Source: Brachypodium distachyon
Taxonomy: Eukaryota > Streptophyta > Magnoliopsida > Poales > Poaceae
Length of the DNA: 64,000 bases
Direction: 5' to 3'
Assembly: GCF_000005505.3 (NCBI RefSeq)
Contig: NC_016132.3
Location: forward strand, 13,320,501-13,384,500
Shown here: in pieces, positions 42,801 through 54,239 of the stretch
How positions within the stretch are numbered: the stretch's first letter is position 1
Layout: each line of letters starts with the position of its first letter
Translations under genes and position numbers: made by a program
The notes under the pieces: model-generated
What the model saw: the letters and a program-made list of their open reading frames with translations, nothing else
Databases searched by the model: none
Told to the model about the DNA's origin: nothing

Positions 42801-45540
42801 TCGAAGCGGCTGCTTCACCCGTCTTGCGTCTGGTCTGACATGTAGTGAGTGCTCAGCTAACTCCCTCGGCACACCTGGCAGGTCCTGAGTTGACCATGCA
42901 AAGATATCCCGATTCTCAAGGAGAAAGCTGCTGAGCTTGCCTTCCTATTTCTCCCCTAGGCCGGCACCGATGATGGCAGTGCGATCCGGGAACTCGCTGT
43001 CGACCTGTACCTTCTTTGTCTCCTTGGCTGCCTGAAAAGCTACACTTCCATGAGGATTGGTCATTGCCGGCAGACCGACTTGTGCCGCCTGCGCCATCCC
43101 AACAGCTTCTTGTAATTTTTTCTTCTCGCCAGGGATGACCAGCGACTCGGCCAAAGCAGACCCGGGCGCCACGCATTCCATTGAGCGTTTGTAGTTGCTC
43201 GTGATAGTTATGGTACCATTCGGTCCCGGCATCTTCATCTTCAGATAACCAATGTGAGTAGTAGCCATGAATTTGGCGAGTGCCGGCCTACCCAACAGTG
43301 CATGGTACGGGCTGCTGAGGTCCACCACCTCGAACACTAGATTCTCGGTCCGACAGTTCTCCCTGGTGCTGAATAAGACGTCCACTCGAATCTTGCCTAC
43401 AGGGGCACACGACACTCCCGGCACAATACCATGAAAGGTAGTCCGGCTAAGTTCAATCATGTAATCTGTAATGCCAAGCTTAAGCATCGTGGCCCGGTAT
43501 AGGATATTAATGCTGCTTGCATTGTCAATGAGAACCCAAGTGAACTTGACGTTAATGTCGGGACCAATGAGCGTCGGGTCGACCACCAAGGCATATCCAC
43601 CAGGGTTGGGCATAACCTTGGGATGGTCTGCCCGGTTCCAGTTGACCTCCTGCTCCAACCAATACATGAACTTTGGAACTGCCGGCATAACAGCATTGAC
43701 TTCCATTTCTCGCCTGCGTGGACTTTGCTTGTCAGTGGGCTCAGTGACGAAAATCGTGTAGCTCTGGTGAGACTCCTTGTACTCGTTTCTCCCGGCATAC
43801 CCTGGGATTTCTTGTCCTTCCATCTGGTTGACCGCATTGTTTGCCTGAGGGGATCCTTGGATCTGTGCGTTTGCGCCTGTGAAGGGTGGAGGTGGGGGTA
43901 AACGGCTTACCTCGCCGTTCTCGGCCCGTTGCATCCAGCTGCATTGGCGCGTTGTTGATTCGCCGGCTTGTTGGGGTTAGTCGTGTGAAAACGACAAGGC
44001 TGATCCAGCATCACCTCGAAAGTATACTTCGGCTTATCCTGCCAAGGCTTCTTTTGCTCCCCCTTCTTAACCCATTGTTGATTTCCTGTTTTTTTACGCT
44101 GGTTGGAATCGGCATCAGATTGATCCTGAATTGCGGCGACATGGGCTGGCCCATACCGATAATCCTGCCTGCCATCCCTTCTTTTGTTGCGGTGATCTTG
44201 ATGATCATTCCTCCGGAAAGCCCCTGCAGGATTGTATGTCGGCTGCACCCTTTGTGGTTCCGCCGGCATCAGCGATGGCTGAGTCGGATCGCCAAGCGCA
44301 TACATGTCGGCGAATCTGATCATTTCAGACAGAGTGGTCGGCATCTCTCTTTGCAGCCTTTGCCATAGCGTGCTGTCGTGCCAACATCCCTGGGCAAACC
44401 ATGCTATGGCTTGCGATTCCACTATTCCTTCACAGGAGTTGCGGAGATTGTTCCACCTTGTCAGGTAATCCCGGTCAGTCTCGTTGTCTCTTTGTTTGCA
44501 CATGGACAACTGTTGAGGACGATTCGGCCTCTTGTAAGTGCTGGTGAAGTTGCTTACAAAAGCTTCCTCGAAGTCAATCCAGCAGTTGATGCTGCTCTCC
44601 GGCAAGTTGTTCGGCCATATCCTTGCCAGTCCTACAAGCATCTGGGGTACGTAACCCACTGCCCATCTGCGATTGCCACCTGCCACGCTTACTGCCGTGA
44701 CATAGTCTTCCAGCCAATCTTCCGGCTTAGTACTGCCGTCATACGTTCTCGTACCCCTGAGCAGCTGGATACCCGGGTTTGGCCTTTCCCTCATGATTCG
44801 GTTCGCAAAGCAACGCGGTCCCGGAGAACCTTGCTCTTCCAGGAGCTCGGACAGATAAATTCTATCATGCCGGTGTCGAGCATCCAGGGGCGAAACCTAC
44901 CTGTTCCCAATCCGGCCTCCGAGCGGATCGAGATTGTCGCGCTCTCGCCTGATATAACCCTCGTCAGCCATGGCGGAGTATCCGTCATCGTAACAGTCAT
45001 AACGGCAATCTTCACCTCGATATATGGGGTTGCGCTCGACACCCTGCTGTCCCACAGCAGTATTGGGTGCCGGATCCTGAGGTCGGTGCCCATGATCATA
45101 TGAGTAACGCTCCTGCTGATCTCGGCGGTTGCCGCCGGGACGCAGACCACTTTGGCTGTCATCAACCCTTCTGACTATTTGTTTCTCGGCCAGGGCCGGG
45201 CCATAGCATTCCAACTGCTTATCCCAGCCAAAGTTAACACTTTTGTCCCGTTTGCCACCAGGTGAGGACACTTGTTTGTCAACCCGGCCACCAACGTCTG
45301 CGGCCGAATGAATGACCTGCGATGCACCGGGTTTATCGTGCACTCTCATGTATGCCTCATTCTGCTCATTTGCTGTTTGTAGCAGCTCTTTTACGCGCAG
45401 CTGCTGCTGCCGAAGTGCCTCTCCCGTAAGATTCGGCAACTGTTCAGCCGCAGCCTCGGCAGCCCTGAGATTTTTGGCTGAGGTATTGTACTTCGGCTTA
45501 AGTGCCGAGGCAAAACTTGCCGACACAGCTGGCACACCCC
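39861..45540 (-). pseudogene. Retrotransposon gag-pol polyprotein, decayed
   Basis: Read from the right: gag N-terminal region (to about 44897), gag core at 44794-43907 (DYLTRWNNLRNSCEG), protease at about 43540-43500 (VLIDNASSINILY), RT at 42872-41900 (CIDYTSLNKACPKDPFPLPR; YVDD near 42340), RNase H (MHFDGSKMKSGLGAG) near 41750 and integrase (40960-40240). The integrase has its HHCC zinc finger (CNGC), WCLDMVG, IITDN and NGQVERAN, that is D, D and E. The C-terminal chromodomain-free tail ends at 39861. Stops separate blocks (for example at 42945 and 41484) and frames change at about 43930, 40340 and 40070, so no full polyprotein can be made. Aspartate is followed by NA at the protease site, unlike the usual D-T/S-G. 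Confidence 0.85.
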
Positions 45541-46255
45541 TGCCATATCGGCATTCAAGTTCTTGCCACGGTTACGCACCTCCCCGACCCTGCTAGGGTT
45601 AGAAAACGCAGTAGAACTAAGAGCATGAGCTCTGTTGTACTCACGAAGCGAGATCTCGAGCTGTTGTCGAGCGCTAGCAACGTCGACTGCCTCTTTTAGC
45701 AGCTTTTGCTCTCCAACTCCAATTCCACCTGCAGCTGAGCCGGGTTAGCGTTTGATGCTACCGGCGCAGTTAACCGCTCAATGGAGGCCTGGAGCTGGGT
45801 CGGCTTCGGCGGCAGGACCGATGTGCCGGCTTGAGCAGCGATGTTCTCCGGCTTTTCCAGGGGGACCTTCGCCGTTCTGCCGGATTTGGTTGGACCACGC
45901 CGCTTCCCACAGCGTCCCTTCCAGCGTCTACGGCATGAGCCGTCACCATGACCTCCACACGGTCAGCGGGCCAGTCGTCATGCCGGCCGCGAGCCGTGCG
46001 GAGGGCGGGTAGATCTTCGGCCATCACCACCTGCTCTGGGTACCTGCAAGGGCGGTCAGTAGCCACATAAACCTCGTGCATGCCGAAGTTGATAAAGCGG
46101 CCGGCGCAGGGAAGCGGCGCGCCGTTGAAGCAGCCCGTGTTGTTGTCGATGAAGCCCAGAGAGCTGAATCTCTGGACCAAACCGGAGACCACGCATTCTC
46201 CGGTGACGAGGAAGCTTCCCGTCCGGATGAAAACTCCAGCCAGCGCCGCTGCTGG

Positions 46256-46274
46256 CCCCACGGTGGGCGCCAAC
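46256..46274 (-). promoter_or_regulatory. tRNA primer-binding site of the retrotransposon
   Basis: The minus strand reads GTTGGCGCCCACCGTGGGG directly after the LTR end. TGGCGCC at this position is the hallmark of the 3' end of the priming tRNA in many plant Gypsy elements. Which tRNA is used was not determined. Confidence 0.7.
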
Positions 46275-47075
46275 TGTCGTGGTGGTGTCACGGCAGATGC
46301 CATAGGATGGCTTAACTTGGGGCCGATGGACGATGGAGGAACCGGAGGAGGGAGGACGTGAAGAAGAACACGCACAATTCAGTCAAGAAGACACCGATTT
46401 ACCCAGGTTCGGAGCCCTCTTGTCGAGGTAAGACTCCTACTCCTGCTTATTTGTATTAGCCGAGATAGCCTAGCTCTACAATGGCGCTCCTTGAGCTGTA
46501 TTCTTGAGGAAGAAGAAGAACAAAAGGGAAACCCTAGAATGCTCTCCCCTCCCTATAGGGGGGTAAGGTTCTATTTATAAGCCACACATGTTACACTGCC
46601 ATGTGGGCCGAGTCTAACGTCATCTTCCTTGGGCCCTGCCAGGCACGCAGCTTGGTTCCCTCCAGGCAGCACCACAGGAGGACAAGGCAACTTTACTTTT
46701 CCTGCCAGCCGGCAGCGAGTACAGCAATCCTCTGCCGGCTTCCGTCATAGATACCCTTTCGGTGCTTCTTTAGCGTGGTCACCTGACACCGGCGCGTAGG
46801 TGCTGACCGCTTTCCCTGGAGTGATGATGGCGCTACTTTACTTTGCACCGCGTGGTCAGGATAAGACCGTTGAGGGATCTCGGCTATTGCCGAGACCAAC
46901 GTGCTCACCCTTATCCTGCAAACTTATAAGATAAGATAGCCCTGCCGGCATACGCTCGGCGTGCCGGATTAGCGTTAGTTGTACTCTGTGATGCCGGCAT
47001 ACGTAACTACGCCGGCCTTACCTCCGTTATCTCGGCTAAAGTTGTGTTGTCATGACCCTACCCGGGGTCGTCCCA
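46275..47075 (-). repeat. Right LTR (5' LTR in element orientation)
   Basis: Begins TGTCGTGGTGG like the left LTR and aligns throughout, but holds about 28 bp (CTTTCCCTGGAGTGATGATG region near 46811) absent from the left copy. Its end is diverged: after GGGGTCGTCCCA the expected CGACA terminus is not present, and sequence resembling repeat block B starts. Confidence 0.85.
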
Positions 47076-47082
47076 CGGCCTT

Positions 47083-47310
47083 TCATGCATGGAATCGACC
47101 TAAGTTTTTTCCCACGGCCGCAAAATGACAGGAATAACCCCAGGTAACCTGAATTGCGGAAAGTGGGCCCGTGGAGGTTTTTCTAAAAATCACCCATCAG
47201 AAGCGAGCAATCAGCGCTTGTTTCGGTGAAATCTTGCACCTTCGATGAAAATGGTCCCGCCATCTTCCGAAACAAGTGGGTTAGCACGGGGCTGACACAT
47301 AGGAAAGACT
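47083..47310. repeat. Block B', diverged copy of 33125-33345
   Basis: CATGCATGGAATCG, TTTTTTCCCACGGCCGCA, TCACCCATCAGAAGCGAGC and GCACGGGGCTGACACATAGG follow in the same order as in block B. It lies outside the right LTR and so is part of the host sequence into which the element inserted. Confidence 0.75.
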
Positions 47311-48600
47311 AGCTAAATGTCCGTGATTTGCTACGAAATTATTCATGAGTTGTTTAAATATGTGTCGCTCATATTTTAAAATTTTCTGATAAATAAGAAT
47401 TATGTCAAAATATTATTTTTGAAAAATACAATTACTCTTGAAAATCATGAAAACCAATCAAGCATGGTCAAAAGATCATGATATGTACAGAATGATTGGC
47501 AACCAGATGATTCCGTAACCTTTAAGAAGTAGTCTTGTTGGAGTGAAGTCGCGACCATTTATAACTGTAAAGATAAAGATATTGTTGACGTAACTACCTT
47601 GAATCCAGGATTCCAGGCCAGTTTGATTTCTGCCATTTCAACACTGAGCTAGCTAACTTAAATACCCTTAGCTACAGATAAACAAGCTAGAATATCTGCA
47701 TGGCACTAAAAAAACAATATATCCAGACTTGATTAGAGATCATTCGCCTGCGTGGCACTAAAAACCAATACTACCAGCTGCCTGCCTTCCAAGATCTCAT
47801 TCCTCATGTCGCCGTCCCGTCCAAAACCGTTGCGGGACAGATCTGTATCGACCTCGAGTGGGTTTCTTTTTTTTTTGAACATGGAGTGGTTGGTTGCACG
47901 ACACTGCCGGGGCCGTGGTCATTTTCTCTCCTTTCGGCCCAGCAAGCGAAGTCACAGGAGTCCGACATGCTTGCTCATTGCATGCTGGGCTTAGACATGC
48001 ACTCCACTTTCTAACTTTCTGAGGCATAGTTGGGGCGTCTCATCACACATCCGGCCCGAGTCGAGTCAAACATTTCCGTACACAGCGTTTTCTGTTTTTT
48101 TTTAGAGTAACTTTTCTGTTTGTTTTTGGCTGGACCATACTTCAGTCTCAATCCTAAAAATTTCCACATATACTCCTGAGGATTGGGTTCTGCCTTAGTG
48201 AAAAAGAGCTGGCTGAACTTGGCTACTGTCGAAAATGCCTCAAATATTCGAGCTTCACTACATCATCATACGGCTATACTAGCTAGTGATTAGTGAATGT
48301 CGAGTCGATAACCATGGTAATTACTGATCGGCGTCATCGATCGAGCTAGGAACAGGACGATTGCTAGTGAATTTCCACGAAACTGCAGGCAATACGATTG
48401 CTAGCAGTAGCAGTAAATTACCTTGTGCCGTACTACATTATACAGATCCGTACACATAACATAAACGCTGAGAGAGCTACACAATGACGATGGTGCAGAT
48501 ATCGTACTAGTCGTACTCCTTCCGTCCGGCCCTCGCGCGCGTGCAAATGCAACGGTACCACAAAATCCCCAAAACAACCGTTGCAGCAGCAGCAATGCAG
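47311..48600. other. Intergenic AT-rich DNA
   Basis: No protein-like frame, no transposon termini. A T-run near 47869-47878 with GAGTGG on both sides and a TTTTCTGTTT duplication at 48088/48112 around TTAGAGTAAC are further candidates for A-tailed micro-insertion. The last part is the presumed 3' UTR of the GATA gene. Confidence 0.45.
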
Positions 48601-48621
48601 CATGGATCTCACCTAATTCTC

Positions 48622-49399
48622 CTACTGCTGGTACAGGCTCGCCCGCTCCGGCCACACCGCCGGCGAAGTAGGCACGGCGTTCAGACGCCACTCCAGGAAC
48701 GGTGCCTCCGGCGCGGCGCGCGGCGCCCTGATCATCCGCTGCGCGCCGTGCGATGGTGACAACAAGCCGCACCCGCCGGCGCCGGCGCCGTTGGTCTCCG
48801 CCGCGCGCCGCTCCTCCTTCTTGAACCTGATGCCGCACGCGTTGCACAGCGACTGCAAGAACAACAAAAGGTTTGGATTTTTAAGTAAGGTGCCACTGAA
48901 AGAAGATGTAGTTCGTGAGAGATTGAGAGAGTACCTTGGGTCCGCGAGGGCCGTTGCGCCAGAGCGGCGTGGACGAGGTGCCGCAGTTGGCGCAGCAGCG
49001 CCGCTCCTCCTCCAGCTGCTGCTGCTCGTGCCAGACGCCGCCCATGCCGATGCCGATGCCTGTGCCGGCGGCTGGCATGCTCTGCTGCTGCTGCTGGTAG
49101 TAATGATAGCAGGACTCGGCGGCGGCAGACACGGGCTCTGCGGCGCGGTGGGCGCGGGATGAGGGCGTGCCGAGGGAGAGCGTGCAGTCGACGAGGAGAG
49201 AGCCCGCGGAGGAGTCATCGGAGGACGGCGAGGAAGGAGACGTCACGGTGCTGCTGAGGTCCTCGTAGGACGCCGCTTGCTCCGTCGGCGGCCATTGCTG
49301 TCCTGCAGCTGCTGCTTTGGCCGGCACCGGGGGGAAGAAGAGCGAGAAGGTGTTTGTGGACGCCGCCGCCATGGCGCCGCCGCAGTACTGCTGAAGCAT
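48622..49399 (-). CDS. B-class GATA transcription factor with HAN domain (231 aa)
   Basis: Two exons, 49399-48935 and 48852-48622, separated by an 83-bp GT-AG intron that splits the zinc finger at PRGPK/SLCNAC, a position typical of B-class GATA genes. The finger is C136-x2-C139-x18-C158-x2-C161 (CCANCGTSSTPLWRNGPRGP, then CNACGIRFKKEERR). Residues 69-82 (VDCTLSLGTPSSR) match the HAN domain that defines the HANABA TARANU clade. In grasses this clade includes NECK LEAF1, TASSEL SHEATH1 and THIRD OUTER GLUME, which suppress bract growth. The protein binds GATA motifs in the nucleus. A poly-Gln and a Gly/Ile-rich stretch precede the finger. Which of the grass HAN paralogues this is was not determined. 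Confidence 0.93.
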
Positions 49400-49464
49400 T
49401 GTTGGGTGTGCGTCGCAATGCCACAGTGGTGAAGCGCTAGCAGCCTCTCTGTCTCTCGGTGTGT

Positions 49465-49472
49465 TATTTAAA
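49465..49472 (-). promoter_or_regulatory. Candidate TATA box of the GATA gene
   Basis: TTTAAATA on the minus strand, 66 bp upstream of the ATG, would give a leader of about 40 nt. A second candidate, CTATATATG at 50138-50146, would give a leader of about 700 nt. The sequence alone does not decide between them. Confidence 0.35.
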
Positions 49473-50159
49473 GCTAGGCGAAGCGTGGATCGAGGAGGAC
49501 AGGAGCCGGCTATAGCTGCCTCGAGGTCGAGGAAGCTCTACTCTGGTCTTTGGTGGTAGGAGTGCAGCAGCTAGGAGGATTTTATAGGCGGTGGGCTGGC
49601 TCCCAAATACACCTCCTCGATTTGCTGGGCAGGAAACCGAGGGACACGCTGCTTTGCTTTGAACCACGCCTCGGTCTCTTCGCGAATCGTATACTCCTAC
49701 GAGTAGACTACTACTACCGCTACACACAAGCGCTACTACTATACCAGCTAAGCTAGGATGGGCAAGCAAGACAAGGGAACAAAAGATTTGTGCACGGCTA
49801 CACATGACACGCAGGGGCAGAGGCAGAGGAGGGAGCCAATGAGTGCGAGGCTGGCTGCCATTGCCATTGCTCCTGTGCAGCTGTACTGTGTGGGCTGTCA
49901 GGGTTTGACGTCTCGACGGTGCTGGCCGGTAGGATGACTGACCGGTCGACGAAGAAGAGACCGCTGCCATCCCAGCCTCTCTGTGGTGTCTGATCCCCCT
50001 GCCGCGCTTATCCCGGAGCTACAGCTGCAGCTACAGCGCTTGAGCAAGAGAGAATCGAGCAGAAGAGAGATGATGGAGGCAGATATGGATTCCGGTGCCG
50101 GGTCCCTTTCGTTCCGTCCCTTGGCTCCTAGGCGTGTCATATATAGACAGCAACGGCGA

Positions 50160-51115
50160 GTGACCGTTCGGGCCTTGACGTCATAACAAGATCCGGCCAG
50201 CCCAGCCAAGCTCCGACGACGAGCAATGTGCCGCGGCATGCACAGAGCTTAATCTGACAATGGCAGACAGCGGCATCGGTTGGAGCAGAGAGCATGGTCA
50301 AAAGGCCACGGGGAACAGTCTCCCATGCGCTTTGCATTGCTAGATCTCGCGCGGGTCACGAGGGGCCTGCGTGATCCATCGTGTAGCTAGCCGTGCAAGC
50401 CCCATGGTCGCGTCGGGGAACGTGCGACCGTAAAACATGACATGAGTTACTCAATTAATTACACTACTCTTCCAATGGATCTCGTGTGCGGGCGGCGGCT
50501 AGCCCAGCAGCACTAGTAGGCGCCGCCGCTCTGGTTCCGCGAGTCGACCGACGGACGGCTCGACACGTCAAGACTGCCGATGCTGCATCGTGATCGTGGA
50601 TGTTGCATACTCTTGCAGTCATTTCAGTAGTACAATATATGTACACTGGACTAAATATTCGAGACGCCGAGATCAATATATTATTACTCCAGCATTGCAG
50701 ATTTAGATTTAGTCGGTGCCCTTTATGAAGACGGTTTTGCTATTTCTAGGTCGATCTATAAAGAAGTCAAGTCAACAGTAACAACAGTTGATTGCAAAAT
50801 TGATATATGCAAATGTTAATTAAATATCTGTCAGATGGTTAAAAACAACTATTTCCGAGTCCACTAAGAAAAATTGAAGAACTCTTCGTCTCTTCCATTG
50901 GAACGAGTCGGTGCCACTTCGCTATCGGAGCCTGGTTCACTTTAATTTTAAGTGGCTGGCAAGAAAGTCAATTCCACCACGACTAGCATTCCAGGAAATA
51001 AGTCATTGCCCGGGCCATGAAGACCTCAATCCATGCATGTCCGTCACCATTACACATGGCAGAAACACACTGATGTGCTTGCATGAATCGCTGTGCCGTG
51101 TATTTTGAAAAAAAA
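50160..51115. other. Intergenic upstream of the GATA gene
   Basis: No recognised gene or transposon. Overlapping short frames on both strands lack protein character. Conserved upstream elements of the GATA gene may lie here but cannot be recognised without comparison. Confidence 0.4.
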
Positions 51116-51226
51116 ATACTCTTTCCGATTCATAATATTTGTCGAAATATTACATCTATATAGATTTTTTTAAACATAGATACATTCATATTTGAACAAA
51201 TTTGAGACAATTAATATGGATTATAT
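51116..51226. mobile_element. Stowaway-like MITE, decayed right end
   Basis: ATACTCTTTCCGATTCATAA at the left; inner TACATTCATATTTGAACAAATT as in other copies; the right terminus is no longer recognisable. Confidence 0.6.
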
Positions 51227-51506
51227 GATTTGTACTAGCTATGTGCTAGATTAATTATTAATAAAGCATTAGAGCATGTATGCATTCAACCTTGGTCGGT
51301 TTCACGTTGAGAACCAAAATTTGTTTGTTTTCAAGGCAAATTGGTTTACAAACTGAAAATTTTGAAATTGTTGAAATAGGTCTTGTAAACCGAAAAGGTG
51401 GGAGCAGAGCCTAAAACTTGCAAACACAGTCTAAAATGTGCGGTGTGCACACAATCGATTAAACAAGAAATCAACGCTAGCCTGAAACCATCTGCTATGC
51501 ACTTTA

Positions 51507-51526
51507 GTGTGTGTGTGTGTGTGTGT
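51507..51526. repeat. (GT)n microsatellite
   Basis: Ten GT dinucleotides in non-coding DNA. Confidence 0.9.
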
Positions 51527-51734
51527 TTTTTCTTGCTCTTTTGGTTTCTGCTTCTTTTCATTGCGGTAGTACAGATCAGAATCATCAGAGATCACCATTT
51601 ATCTCTGGACATTGCTTGCGCCATCCCATCATCAAACACGTACCACTACTAGACGCAGCTTTACCGGCTGAGACACTAACGGATCACTGACACATTGAGC
51701 GTCTGCTGATGAACGATCTGGCGGCTGGCTGCGA

Positions 51735-52235
51735 TGTACGTGCGCTATCCACACATGCATGCATGCATGCTCTAGCAGCCGGCCGGCTGCGTACGTGCCG
51801 ACCGATATCGTGTCGACCGGGCGGAGGCCCCTGGCCTGGGCCGGGCAGCCACGCACGCACAGGCAAAATTAAACCGGCCGCAATTCCGTTGCGATCGACC
51901 GATGGGTGAATGTCTCCCGTGCCCGGCCTCGCGCTGTACGTACTATACGTACAAGCTGCATTGCGACCCATCAATGAATGTCCGTGCCACTGCACGTACG
52001 TACACGTGCATGTACGTTCGTACGTCGGGGCCGGCCGCGGCCTGTGTGCGTGACACGGTAATACAGTACTCCGACGTACGCGTGCATGCTGCGCGCGCAC
52101 TCGGTCGAAACGTACCGAGGTACGTACGTGCAGCCATGAAACGTCGCGATGTACGATCATACGAACACGTACGAGCGAGAGGTACGTTGGTGCTGATGCA
52201 CCCTTGAGTCCTTGACGTGCTCTGCTGCTGCTGTA
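51735..52235. promoter_or_regulatory. Dense cluster of GTAC motifs
   Basis: I count 18 GTAC tetramers in about 500 bp, often as ACGTACGT palindromes (near 51935, 51994 and 52120). About two are expected by chance in random sequence. GTAC is the core bound by SBP/SPL proteins and by copper-response regulators. The stretch also has several CATGCA runs. It has no gene within 2 kb, so a regulatory role is only an inference. Confidence 0.35.
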
Positions 52236-52539
52236 CTACACTCCACTCCGGGCGGTGCATGCATGCACGCGCGCGCGGGGATCGATCAGTCGATGCGTTT
52301 ATACTAAAGCCACCACAATTATTTAGAAACGAAGAGAATACTTTTTTTAAAAAAAAGTAAAAATGCTGTCCAAAATAAAATGAGGTAAACAATGAGAGAA
52401 ACTCATCTCGTGTGATCAATCTACGGTCGTTTCGATCCGTATTTTCATGGCAGATTCTACGGTACCCGTTACTCCACGGACGCAAAACGGAGTATCAGGG
52501 GAGGGCATTTTCGACTTTTCACATAATAATAAAAGAAAA

Positions 52540-52925
52540 ACAACGTTCAGCTCCGTCGATTCTGCTTGTTGTTTCCCCGATGCCATCCCGCCGCCGGGTC
52601 CTCGCCGCCCGCACCACCGGCGCCTCCCAACCCGCGCCACCGCCGCCGCGTCTGCCGCCTTCCCCGCGTGCGCTGCCGCGTTCCTGCAAGTGCGTAGCCG
52701 CCGCCGTCCTCCCTTCCCTCTCAACCCACGCCGTCGCGTCAACCGCCGCCGCCCTCTTAGCCCGTGTCGCCGCCATCCTGCAGCGCGCCGAGGCCGCCGC
52801 TTTCGCATCCCGGGGCCGCTGCTGCCCTCTGTGTGCGCACCGCCTTCCCAGCCCGCGGCGGCCGCCGCAATCCCAGCTCGCGGCCGCGGCCGTCCTCTGG
52901 GTACTCCGGCGAAGGGGAAAGTAAA
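52540..52925. other. GC-rich island, unassigned
   Basis: Open in two plus frames and one minus frame (for example 52412-52924 plus). Peptides are rich in Arg, Ala and Pro with no known domain, and the flanks are AT-rich. Likely a decayed gene fragment or cargo of a DNA transposon. Confidence 0.3.
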
Positions 52926-54239
52926 CTGACGACGTCGACCTTTACCTTTTACCTTTTTATCCCTGACTTTCTAATGCTCCATCTTGCCCGGGGACAACAC
53001 TCCTCTCAGCAAAATGGGAGTATTCAGGAGTACTGACCAATCTGATCCGTTAGATCGAACGGTCCAAATTACTTTCAGGGAAGAGGTCATTTTTATATAT
53101 TTATGCCAAGTTTCTACGATTTTTGTTTATAAGGCTGCAGCGGTCGTACTATCTCGTATGACTAAAAATCAAGGGAATATACACAGCATGAAAAGGAAGG
53201 AAAGACCAAAGGAGCAAACCGGATAGAAGTGATCGAGTGCAGCAGGGGGCGAAAGTAGAGGAAAGGGCAGTAGAATGAATCACAGCCTTGCTCTCCTTGC
53301 TCTCCTGCTTTTCTCTGCATCTTTCTCCGGTTTTCCATGGCCATGCATCGTTCGACGAAAGCTTTCAGTTTCCTTTCGGAGCAGCACGAATCTCCATGCA
53401 TGCATCCCTCGGAACACGTGTCGTTGTATGCATCGGCCGGCGGAGTATGTATCGCTGTACGTACGCTTTCCGTTTCTTTTGATCTCCTCGAGTCAAAGAA
53501 GGGAAAGAGACCGCCAGGCTTAGCTCAGGTTCACGAGGAGGAAGATATAGCTTAGGCTCAGGCTAATACTCGTACGGACGGACCCATACGCATGCATGCA
53601 TGCACGCAGATGCAGCAAGCTTTTCCATGGCCTCGGATGGCGGAGCTGTAGTACTACGTATAACTAGCAGAAAAAAGAGTAGTGCGTTCATGCGGAACAA
53701 CGATGTTGACGTCGTGAGCACATATGTATATAACAATTATGATATGTTTATTTTCGTAGGTTATACTATAGTCATTTTCTCTTTTGCACATGTCTTATTT
53801 TTATATCCCGTGGAAAGAAAAAGTGACACATATTCAAGTCTTTTGGTCTCTGCCTTCAGGTTATCACTGTTCTCACATATACGACACCAAAAAGTCATGT
53901 GTGAGAGTTTTTCAACTTTTTGCTGAATTTATGAAGTGATTCTCAATATAATCATGAATAATGAAGAACATGTAGTGATGATAACGTATATCACTTCCAT
54001 CCGTCCAAGCCACTCAACCTCCCGTGTGGTGATGTTTTAAATAGCAACCATCGGTATATAGATCAAGACAGCAAGAAGCAACCATCACATAAAGTAAGCG
54101 GTAATATAAAATTTTGCTTAATAAATCCTTACTTCATTTCTCAAAACCTATTACTCCTACTTCATACTTTATTTCTCAAATCCTTTCTCCCTATTTCTCT
54201 CGCTCTTCCTCTGACTATCGTCTCCATCCATCCTGAGTG

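Larger units (their letters stand above)
33490..47075 (-). mobile_element. Tat-type Ty3/Gypsy LTR retrotransposon, about 13.6 kb, with antisense gene
   Basis: Two direct LTRs bound an interior with a minus-strand gag-pol and a plus-strand second gene. The orientation is fixed by gag-pol, by the primer-binding site beside the right LTR and by the LTR TATA box, so the element's 5' end is on the right. The domain order (gag, protease, RT, RNase H, integrase) is Ty3/Gypsy; the large extra region with an antisense gene of the putative-gypsy-transposon domain family (Pfam PF04195) is typical of the Tat lineage. Every coding region carries stops or frameshifts, so the copy is not autonomous. LTRs differ by a few percent by eye plus an approximately 28-bp indel, indicating an old but recognisable insertion. 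No clean 5-bp target duplication was found. Confidence 0.88.

Noticed and set aside
51902..52485. Frames on both strands through the GTAC cluster
   Set aside because: They follow from the repeated ACGTACGT and GCATGC sequence and have no domain or start context.
52412..52929. Overlapping plus frames of 160-170 codons
   Set aside because: Two frames and the opposite strand are all open, as expected from GC-rich sequence; no domain, no intron signals, no promoter.
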